Shown in pieces: positions 16,989 to 24,305 of a stretch of 64,000 nt of DNA. The first letter of the stretch is position 1, and each line of letters starts with the position of its first letter. The notes under the pieces are model-generated. The model made no database searches, had not been told where the DNA came from, and saw nothing but the letters and a program-made list of their open reading frames with translations. The DNA is taken from assembly GCA_023389105.1 (NCBI GenBank), contig JAEWEY010000010.1, forward strand, positions 248,001-312,000, in the 5' to 3' direction. The DNA comes from Pseudomonadota bacterium (GTDB lineage Bacteria; Pseudomonadota; Alphaproteobacteria; Sphingomonadales; Sphingomonadaceae). Position numbers and translations under genes: made by a program.

Positions 16989-19319
16989 TTACTTTGCCGC
17001 GATTAGGACTTCACCGGCCTTGGGGTGATCCGCGATCGTCATCTGCGCGGGCGCGGCGCCGTGCACGGTCACCGCGATCTGCTTCCACCATGGCCGGAAT
17101 TTGCCGGTGCGCGGGCCGAAGTTGAGCGAAACGCCGCGCGGCGTGACCGAGCATGTGATCGTCTGACGCAGGCTGTCACCTTTGATGCTGATGCCATCGT
17201 CGAGGTAGATTTCACCGCGGCAATCCTGGCCCGGATAGACGTCGAGCGACAGCGCTCCCGTCGGCTTGATCATCGTGCTCTGCGTCAGCGGCTGGCGCGG
17301 AAGGATGGTGCCGGCCCGGACGTAGAGCGGCACGTGGTCGAGGCGGTTCGGTGCGGTGAACTTAATCTCGGTGACCGGCTGCCCAGTCCAGTAATCATAC
17401 CAGCCGCCGGCTGGGAGGCACACTTTATAGTCTTTTGGCGATTCCGGACGCGGCGGCGCGGCAACAAGCAGCTTTCCGCCGACCGTGAAGGTCAGCGCGC
17501 TGTCGCAGTCGAACTTCAGCGCGTCGGGATAATCGTAGAAGACCGGCCGCATGACCGGATCGCCGGTACGCGCATTCTGCTCCGCCACCGCGTAGAGGTA
17601 GGGCATCAGCCGGTAGCGTTCCTCGATGAACTTGCGGCGGATGGCGAGGTGCTCCGGCCCGTCGACCCACGGCTCGGCGTGCGGCGCATCGTTGGCGGCG
17701 TGGTTGCGGAAGACGGGCGTGAAGGCGGCAATCTCATACCAGCGCGTCAGCAGGTCGGGGCTGGCGCCGCCGACGAAACCACCGACGTCGCATCCGGTAT
17801 AGGTGAAACCCGACAGGCCGAGGTTCAGCGACTGCTGGACGCACAGACGGAGATGGTCCCATGTCGAGCTATTGTCCCCCGTCCAGGTCACAGCGTAGCG
17901 CTGACCGCCGGCGTAGGTGGCGCGGGTCATGACAAAGGGGCGCACGTTCGGCCGCAGCTTCAGCATTCCCTCGTAGGTTCCGCGCGTGTTCTGCATGCCG
18001 AACACGTTGTGGATTTCGGAATGGGTCGCGTCACGCGGCGCGAAGTCGTCGCTGTCGATGCGGTGGAGGTTGTCGACCGGCATCGTCTTGGTCGGCGTTT
18101 CGAACACCGCAGGTTCGTTCATGTCGTTCCAGAAACCGGCGAAGCCGTCGGCAACGAAATCCTTGTACAGGCTGCCCCACCAGCTGCGCGTCGCGGCGCG
18201 GGTGAAATCGGGAAAGACCGCGGGGCCCGGCCAGACCGGTGCGACGTAGAGGCTGCCGTCGGCCTTGCGCACGAAGTGGTTGCCGGCCTCGCCCGTGTCG
18301 AACGGCGCATAACCCTGCTTGGGCAGATAGGCGACGTGGAGGTCGGTGATCGCGACGAGCCTGACGCCGTCGGCATTCAGATCGGTGTTCAGCTTCTTGA
18401 GATCAGGAAAGATCGTCTTGTTGACTGTGAACGGCCGGTTCTTTTCCTGATAATCGATGTCCATCCAGATGACGTCGGCGGGGATCCGGTCGGAGCGCAG
18501 CCGCGACGCGATGGCGCGAACTTCCTTGTCGCTGGAATAGCCCCAGCGTGACTGCTGATAGCCCAGCGCCCATTGCGGCGGCAGCGGCGCCCTGCCGGTC
18601 AGCGTCTGATAGTTGCGGACGACGTCCGCGACCGTCGGGCCGGCGATCACGTAATAATCGATAGGGCCATCGGGGGCGCTCAGCTCGATCGCGTCGGCGT
18701 CGCGGTGACCGAAGTCGAAATTGCTGCGCCAGCTGTTGTCGAGGAACAGGCCGTACGCATAGCCGTCGCTGGCGACGCCGATGTAGAACGGGATCGACTT
18801 GTAGATGGGGTCGCTCCACGGCGCGAAGCCGAAGAAGTCGGTGTTCCAGTCGACGAACGCCGCGCCGCGTCGATCCATGCCGCCGGTCTTGTCGCCCATG
18901 CCGTAGATGCGCTGGTCGATCGGCAGCTTCTTGCGCAGCATGAACCCGCGGCCGGTGAAGCTGAGCGGATTGGCGGCGTCGGCGACGATGGTGCGGCCCG
19001 CCGAGTCATTGACGGTGAGGCCGAGCGCGGGGTCGACATGCACGTCCATTGCGCGCGTCTTGAAGCCGTCCGACGTCTGCGTGACGTTGACCGACTGGCG
19101 GCGAACCGCTGCCGGAACCGCCCAGCTAGCATCTTCCGGAAACTTGCCGCCCTGCGCCACACGCACGCGGATAATGGAGTCGGTCAGCGCCGTAATCTGC
19201 ATGCCGGCGTCGGCGGAGGACGCAGACAGTCCTGTCGCTCTGTGCTCGATCGGGGCTGCGAGCGCCGGCTGCGCGGCGGCGAGAAAGGCAGCGGTTGCAA
19301 GCAGGCTGCGAACGTTCAT
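16989..19319 (-). CDS. GH31 alpha-glucosidase, exported
   Basis: Glycoside hydrolase family 31 enzyme of 776 residues with a signal peptide (cleavage near LAAAQPALAA, residue 21). The catalytic nucleophile Asp is in GFWNDMNEPAV, the GH31 signature, and the acid/base Asp in WTGDNSSTWDHLR. N-terminal beta-sandwich and C-terminal beta domains flank the barrel, as usual. It would release glucose from alpha-linked oligosaccharides in the periplasm. It overlaps the upstream GH13 gene by 4 bases. Confidence 0.93.
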   Translation of the reverse strand: MNVRSLLATAAFLAAAQPALAAPIEHRATGLSASSADAGMQITALTDSIIRVRVAQGGKFPEDASWAVPAAVRRQSVNVTQTSDGFKTRAMDVHVDPALGLTVNDSAGRTIVADAANPLSFTGRGFMLRKKLPIDQRIYGMGDKTGGMDRRGAAFVDWNTDFFGFAPWSDPIYKSIPFYIGVASDGYAYGLFLDNSWRSNFDFGHRDADAIELSAPDGPIDYYVIAGPTVADVVRNYQTLTGRAPLPPQWALGYQQSRWGYSSDKEVRAIASRLRSDRIPADVIWMDIDYQEKNRPFTVNKTIFPDLKKLNTDLNADGVRLVAITDLHVAYLPKQGYAPFDTGEAGNHFVRKADGSLYVAPVWPGPAVFPDFTRAATRSWWGSLYKDFVADGFAGFWNDMNEPAVFETPTKTMPVDNLHRIDSDDFAPRDATHSEIHNVFGMQNTRGTYEGMLKLRPNVRPFVMTRATYAGGQRYAVTWTGDNSSTWDHLRLCVQQSLNLGLSGFTYTGCDVGGFVGGASPDLLTRWYEIAAFTPVFRNHAANDAPHAEPWVDGPEHLAIRRKFIEERYRLMPYLYAVAEQNARTGDPVMRPVFYDYPDALKFDCDSALTFTVGGKLLVAAPPRPESPKDYKVCLPAGGWYDYWTGQPVTEIKFTAPNRLDHVPLYVRAGTILPRQPLTQSTMIKPTGALSLDVYPGQDCRGEIYLDDGISIKGDSLRQTITCSVTPRGVSLNFGPRTGKFRPWWKQIAVTVHGAAPAQMTIADHPKAGEVLIAAK

Positions 19320-20920
19320 GCCAACTCCTCAATGACCGCGGCGTAAGGCCCGATCGTTTCATCATCGATTTCGCCGGTGCTGATCAGCGATCGTCCGCTC
19401 GCTTTGAACGACAACGCGCCGTCGCCCAAGTTGAATGTGCAGCGCAGATGCTCGCCGCCATCACGGCGATCGAACACAAGCAGCGCTTCGCCAGCGGTCA
19501 CGATGTCGATGCCGCCGGTTCGCAAGGCCAAAGAGTGGCTGCGGAAGGCCAAACATGCGCGCGTGAACTGCAACATTGAGCGCCGGTCCGCCTCCTGCCG
19601 ATCAACCGTCAGCGACGCATGGTCCGGACCCGCAGGAAGCCAGGCATGGCCGGTGGTGAACCCAAGGTTGGGCGCATCGGAGGACCAGGGCATGGGCGTG
19701 CGCGCACCGTCGCGGCTGAGCGTCTGCGGCCAATTGGCGATGGCCTCCGGATCCTGCAGCCGGTCGAACGGAACATCGACCTGCGGCAACCCGAGTTCCT
19801 CTCCCTGATAAAGGATGATCGATCCGCGCAGCGCGCACAGCAGCAACATCTTTAATCGGGAGAAGGCGGCGCGATGCGCTTCATCGACCCAACGCGACAC
19901 GGCGCGCGGTGCGTCGTGATTCTCAAAGGCCCAACTCGGCCAGCCTGCAACTTCGGGCCAGCTTGTCGCCGCGTTAGCGACGAGCGCGGCCGTCAGCTTG
20001 TCCGCGTAGAGGAAGTCGAACCCGTACGCGCTGTTGAGCCGGTGATTTCCGGCTGTGAATTCCTGCATCTCGCTGAGCGCGTGGTCGCCGCCGACTTCGG
20101 CCAGCGTGAACCGATCCGGATATTCGTCGACCAGTGCGCGAAGCCGCTCGAGGAAACCGACGATGTCCGGGTGGGACTGGTTGTAGATGTGTTGCTGAAA
20201 ATCGAAGGGACGCGTGCGTTTGCCGCCGTTCGTCGCGGGCGGATTATCGCGTAGCTGCGGATCATGCATCGCGAAGTTGATGGCATCGATGCGAAAGCCG
20301 TCGACGCCGCGATCGAGCCAGAAGCGCGCGGCACCAAGCAGTGCATCTTGCACCTCGCGATTGTGCACATTTAGGTCGGGCTGCTCGGGCAAGAAATTGT
20401 GCAGGTAATATTGCCCACGGCGCGCGTCCCATGTCCAAGCCGGACCGCCGAAAACCGACTGCCAATTATTGGGGGGTGAGCCATCCGCCTTGGCATCGAC
20501 CCAGACATACCAATCGCTACGTTCGCCGTCGCGCGAATTGCGGCTTTCCTGGAACCAGGGGTGTTGATCGGAGCTGTGCGAATAGACCTGGTCGATGATC
20601 AGCTTGAGGCCGAGCTTGTGCGCCTTGTCGACCAGCGCATCGAAGTCCGCGAGCGTGCCGAACACGGGATCGACATCACAATAATCGGCGACGTCATAAC
20701 CGAAGTCGCGCATCGGCGAGGTGAAGAAGGGCGAGAGCCAGATGGCGTCGACGCCGAGTTCGGCGACATAGTCGAGCCGCTCCGTAATTCCGCGCAAGTC
20801 GCCGATGCCATTGCCGTCCGTGTCCGCGAAGCTGCGCGGATAGATCTGGTAGATCGCAGCACCCTTCCACCAGGGGACGTCCGCGTCGGACGCAACGTCC
20901 TCCACCATCTCAGCGAGCAT
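19316..20920 (-). CDS. GH13 alpha-glucosidase (oligo-1,6-glucosidase / AglA type)
   Basis: GH13 enzyme with the sequence WWKGAAIYQIYPRSFADTDG typical of subfamily 23/31 alpha-glucosidases. Catalytic residues are Asp in DGFRIDAINF, Glu in TLAEVGG and Asp in ENHDAPR. QVYSHSSDQHPWF is a further GH13 block. No signal peptide is visible, so it probably works in the cytoplasm on imported maltose or isomaltose units. The frame is open to 21001, but starts at 20932, 20920 or 20908, at the end of the previous gene, fit the family better. I chose 20920. Confidence 0.9.
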   Translation of the reverse strand: MLAEMVEDVASDADVPWWKGAAIYQIYPRSFADTDGNGIGDLRGITERLDYVAELGVDAIWLSPFFTSPMRDFGYDVADYCDVDPVFGTLADFDALVDKAHKLGLKLIIDQVYSHSSDQHPWFQESRNSRDGERSDWYVWVDAKADGSPPNNWQSVFGGPAWTWDARRGQYYLHNFLPEQPDLNVHNREVQDALLGAARFWLDRGVDGFRIDAINFAMHDPQLRDNPPATNGGKRTRPFDFQQHIYNQSHPDIVGFLERLRALVDEYPDRFTLAEVGGDHALSEMQEFTAGNHRLNSAYGFDFLYADKLTAALVANAATSWPEVAGWPSWAFENHDAPRAVSRWVDEAHRAAFSRLKMLLLCALRGSIILYQGEELGLPQVDVPFDRLQDPEAIANWPQTLSRDGARTPMPWSSDAPNLGFTTGHAWLPAGPDHASLTVDRQEADRRSMLQFTRACLAFRSHSLALRTGGIDIVTAGEALLVFDRRDGGEHLRCTFNLGDGALSFKASGRSLISTGEIDDETIGPYAAVIEELA

Positions 20921-22736
20921 TGCAGATGGCATAGCCAAAGGCAGGCAGGTCGACCGCGACCGTGCCCGGTGCGCTCGCCGTCGCGGCACATTGTCCCGCA
21001 AGCGTCTCGAAGCTCTGCGAGCGGGTTTCGACGCGCACGTTCTGCTGCACCGGCTTGCTGGATGTGTTGTAGAGCAACAGCATCTCGCGGCCGTTCGCCG
21101 GATCGAAGCGCGACACGGCGAAGAGGCCAGGCTTATCGTCAGCGAAGCGGATTAGCTGGAGCCCGCGGGTCAACGCCGCATGGCTGGTGCGGATGCGGGC
21201 GAGCTTCGCAATCTCCTGGTAGAGCGGATGCTGCGGGTTGAAGCTTGCCTGCGCGGTCGTCGATTTGGTGCCGAGCAACGGCTGCTGATTATAGCTGTCG
21301 ACCTTGCTGGCGAACATGTCCTGCCGCGCCGCCTGATCGCCGCCGAGCCCAACGAAACCCTGCTCATCGCCGGAGTAGATCGTCGGTACGCCGCGCAACG
21401 TCAGCAGCATGGCGTGGCCCAGCATGTCGCGCGGCAGCAGCTCGGCGTCCGGCAAATCCTTCTTGAACATCTTGAGCAGCATCGGGAACCGCCCGGCGTC
21501 GTGATTGCCGAGGAAGGTCGGGAGCTGAAGCGCTGCCTGCGCGCCGCCTTCGTAGAGGGCATCGGCCCGGAACAGCTTCGCCATTTCGTCGGTGCCGGCC
21601 GCCCCCGACACGACATCCACGAGTGCGCGCGTCATCGGAAAGTCGAGCACGCTTGGCAGCTTGTCGACGCGCGTGTTCTCGGCGGTGTGCGCCGGGTCCA
21701 TCTCGCTGGTCGCGACTTCGCCGAAGATATGGAAGTTCGGGATGCCGCGGGCACGCGCACGCTGCAGCATGGCGGGCACGAACTTCTGCCAGAATTCGGG
21801 GTTCACATGCTGCGCGGTGTCGATGCGGAACCCGTCGACCCCGAAACGATCGATCCAGGCGCCGTAGATGTCGATCATCCCGCTGATGACGCGCGGGTTC
21901 TCAGTGAACACATCGTCGAGGCTGGAGAAGTCGCCCATCGTGCTCGACTCGCCGCGGAAGGTCGAGTTGCCGCGATTGTGATAGTAGACCGGGTCGTTGA
22001 GCCAGGCCGGAACCTTGATGTTCCGCTCCGCGGGCGGGATGCGCACGGTGTACGCGTAATTGGGATCCTTGAGCCGCGCGAAGTTCGCAGCGCTGGCGTC
22101 CGCCTCCCCCGTAAATCCCTGGTTGATCGCCGCGCCCTTCACGCCGCCGCGGCGCTGATACGGATAATCGGCGATGCTGCGGTACGGGCAGTCGAGCTGG
22201 TTGGCGCATTCGGCGAGCTGGATCACGTCGGCGGTGTGATTGACGACGATGTCCATGTAGACCTTCAGGCCCTTAGCGTGGGCCGCGTCGACGAAGGCCT
22301 TGAAGTCGGCGTTCGTGCCGAGGTGCGGATCGACGCGCGTGAAGTCGGTGATCCAGTAGCCGTGGTAGCCGGCGCTCTCTTGCCCCGGCGGTCCCTGCAC
22401 CGCCTTGTTGGCGAAGATCGGCGACAGCCACACGGTCGTCGCGCCGAGGCCCTTGATATAGTCGAGACGCGACGTGAGACCCTTGAGATCGCCGCCGTGG
22501 AAGAAGCCCTTGTGCGCCGGGTCGAAACCGGTCGTCAGTGGGCCGCCGCTGAGGCCGCCCCTGTCGTTGGAAGGATCGCCGTTCTCGAACCGGTCCGGCA
22601 ACAGGAAATAGATGACCTCGTCCTGCGGCAGGCGCGCGCGGACCGACGCGAGAGTCTGCGCTTGCGCGATCGCGGGTCCAGTCGTGGCGAGCAGCAAGGC
22701 GGCAAGGATCGATCGGGAAAACGCAAACTTGATCAT
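20910..22736 (-). CDS. GH13 alpha-amylase / neopullulanase-like (SusA type), exported
   Basis: 608-residue GH13 enzyme with a clear signal peptide (cleavage after GPAIAQAQ, about residue 27). It begins with YFLLPDRFENGDPSNDRGG, as in cyclomaltodextrinases and SusA-like neopullulanases of TBDR loci. Catalytic residues are Asp in DGFRIDTAQH, Glu in HIFGEVATS and Asp in LGNHDAGRF. It would cut starch or maltodextrins in the periplasm after uptake by the TonB receptor. It has 4-base overlap with the preceding halogenase gene. Confidence 0.93.
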   Translation of the reverse strand: MIKFAFSRSILAALLLATTGPAIAQAQTLASVRARLPQDEVIYFLLPDRFENGDPSNDRGGLSGGPLTTGFDPAHKGFFHGGDLKGLTSRLDYIKGLGATTVWLSPIFANKAVQGPPGQESAGYHGYWITDFTRVDPHLGTNADFKAFVDAAHAKGLKVYMDIVVNHTADVIQLAECANQLDCPYRSIADYPYQRRGGVKGAAINQGFTGEADASAANFARLKDPNYAYTVRIPPAERNIKVPAWLNDPVYYHNRGNSTFRGESSTMGDFSSLDDVFTENPRVISGMIDIYGAWIDRFGVDGFRIDTAQHVNPEFWQKFVPAMLQRARARGIPNFHIFGEVATSEMDPAHTAENTRVDKLPSVLDFPMTRALVDVVSGAAGTDEMAKLFRADALYEGGAQAALQLPTFLGNHDAGRFPMLLKMFKKDLPDAELLPRDMLGHAMLLTLRGVPTIYSGDEQGFVGLGGDQAARQDMFASKVDSYNQQPLLGTKSTTAQASFNPQHPLYQEIAKLARIRTSHAALTRGLQLIRFADDKPGLFAVSRFDPANGREMLLLYNTSSKPVQQNVRVETRSQSFETLAGQCAATASAPGTVAVDLPAFGYAICNAR

Positions 22737-24247
22737 GAAGCGGCCTCGGCTCTTTCGGCGACCATGGCCGCCACGAATTGTCGATGGGTGGGCAGCGTTT
22801 CCGCCTTGGCTCGATAGCTCGACGCGATGGTCTGCAAATATGGTCCAAGATCGTCGCCAGAAACGTTGTCAGCGAGCGGTGACCAGCTCACCGGGTCGAT
22901 GCCTTGCCCCAGCATGACCTGCCCCCAGCTGTCGTCGAGGAACAGTTCATCCTCCTCGCGCATGACGAGGCCGGATTCACGGAACATGTCGATCTTGTCC
23001 TTGAGCGTGCGGGGCAGCGCGATACGCCGGCAATGATCCCAGAAAGGCTCGCCCTCCCGCCCGTTCGCGACATAATGCAGGAGAATGAAATCGCGGATGC
23101 GGGCCCACTCACTTTCCGACAGCCGATTGAAGGTGTCGCGCGCCATATCGATTTTCGAGCGGTCGCCGCCAAGTACGTTCAGCAGCCGGCCGAGCGCCGA
23201 CTGAACGAGATGGATGCTGGTCGATTCCAGCGGCTCCATGAACCCGGCGGCAAGCCCGAGCGCGACGCAATTGTGGGACCAGAATTTCGCACGGTGGCCG
23301 CTCGTGAACCGGATCGGGCGCGGGTCAGCCAACGGCTCGCCGTCGAGATTAGCGAGCAATAGCGCCGACGCCTCGTCGACCGACATGAAGCGCGAACAGA
23401 AAACATGCCCGTTGCCGGTCCGATGCTGGAGTGGAATGCGCCATTGCCATCCCGCCGGGCGCGCCATCGACTGGGTGTAGGGGCGGAACGCCTCGCTGGA
23501 TTCGCAAGGCACGGCAAGCGCAGTGTCGCACGGCAGCCAATGGCTCCAATCTTCGAACGGAACGCCGAGCGCGCCACCCAACAGCAGGCTACGAAAGCCG
23601 GTGCAGTCGATGAAGAAATTGCCGTCGACGCGCCGGCCGTCTTCCAGCGCCAGGGCAGTAATGTCGCCATCGCCGCCGCGTTCGACGCGCGCGATCTTGC
23701 CTTCGACGCGAGTGACACCGCGCGCCTCGGCATATTCGCGCAGCATGCCGCCAAACAGCGAAGCATCAAAATGGTAGGCGTAGGCCAAGTCCGGCAAATT
23801 GGTCCCGGCGCCGGCTTGCGTCGTCATCCGGCCCAGGCGGGCGGCTGCGATGTTGAAGCTATAGTCGCCGAAATCGCTAGCAACGCCGAGCGCGCGGCCG
23901 CGGAGCCAGAGCTGGCGGAACGGGATAAGGCCGACGCCACGGCCGACCGTCCCGAAACTATGGATGTAGCGGTGCCCGCGATGCAGCCAATCGCTGAACT
24001 CGATCCCGAGCTTGAAGGTGCCATTGGTGCGGCGGATGAATTCCGCCTGGTCGAGGCCAAGACCGATGATCAGATTGTGGATTTGCGGAATGGTCGCTTC
24101 GCCAACCCCGACCGTTCCGATCTCGTCGGATTCGGCCAAGGTGATCGAGGCCGCATCGCCCAGAAAGCGAGCAAAGATCGCTGCGGCGAGCCAACCGGCC
24201 GTTCCGCCGCCGGCAATGACGATGTTGTAGGGCACGCGCGCGATCAT
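22733..24247 (-). CDS. Tryptophan halogenase-like FAD protein (halogenase-like 2)
   Basis: Flavin-dependent halogenase homologue (504 residues). FAD loop GGGTAGWL at 13-20; catalytic-lysine equivalent K79 in NGTFKLGIEF, at the same position as in PrnA; WQWRIP flavin-pocket motif; EPLESTSIHLVQ with the Glu-Ser pair conserved. It follows the TBDR gene directly, separated by a hairpin, and is the first enzyme gene of the alpha-glucan operon. It is closely similar to the third halogenase-like protein of the second locus. All known catalytic residues are kept, but such proteins in sugar loci have no established natural substrate. Confidence 0.87.
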   Translation of the reverse strand: MIARVPYNIVIAGGGTAGWLAAAIFARFLGDAASITLAESDEIGTVGVGEATIPQIHNLIIGLGLDQAEFIRRTNGTFKLGIEFSDWLHRGHRYIHSFGTVGRGVGLIPFRQLWLRGRALGVASDFGDYSFNIAAARLGRMTTQAGAGTNLPDLAYAYHFDASLFGGMLREYAEARGVTRVEGKIARVERGGDGDITALALEDGRRVDGNFFIDCTGFRSLLLGGALGVPFEDWSHWLPCDTALAVPCESSEAFRPYTQSMARPAGWQWRIPLQHRTGNGHVFCSRFMSVDEASALLLANLDGEPLADPRPIRFTSGHRAKFWSHNCVALGLAAGFMEPLESTSIHLVQSALGRLLNVLGGDRSKIDMARDTFNRLSESEWARIRDFILLHYVANGREGEPFWDHCRRIALPRTLKDKIDMFRESGLVMREEDELFLDDSWGQVMLGQGIDPVSWSPLADNVSGDDLGPYLQTIASSYRAKAETLPTHRQFVAAMVAERAEAAS

Positions 24248-24265
24248 CGTCGGATAGGCACCTGA

Positions 24266-24293
24266 GCCCGGCAGCGCAAATACACTGCCGGGC
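24266..24293 (-). other. Intergenic hairpin between TBDR and halogenase genes (locus 1)
   Basis: Perfect 9-bp inverted repeat GCCCGGCAG/CTGCCGGGC with a 10-base loop, in the 58 bases between the TBDR stop and the halogenase start. No T-run follows on the minus strand, so it is not a simple terminator. It may stabilise the 3' end of the receptor message or reduce read-through. A comparable hairpin lies at the same place in the second locus. Confidence 0.7.
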
Positions 24294-24305
24294 CCTGTGA
24301 GTTAT

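Noticed and set aside
15512..22817. Several long plus-strand frames (500-545 codons) opposite the halogenase, GH31 and GH13 genes
   Set aside because: Antisense shadows of clear enzymes with catalytic motifs on the minus strand; low-complexity products without domains.
15482..24247. Secondary-metabolite gene cluster, because of the tryptophan halogenases
   Set aside because: No NRPS, PKS, tryptophan-modifying or flavin reductase genes; all neighbours are sugar uptake and hydrolysis genes.
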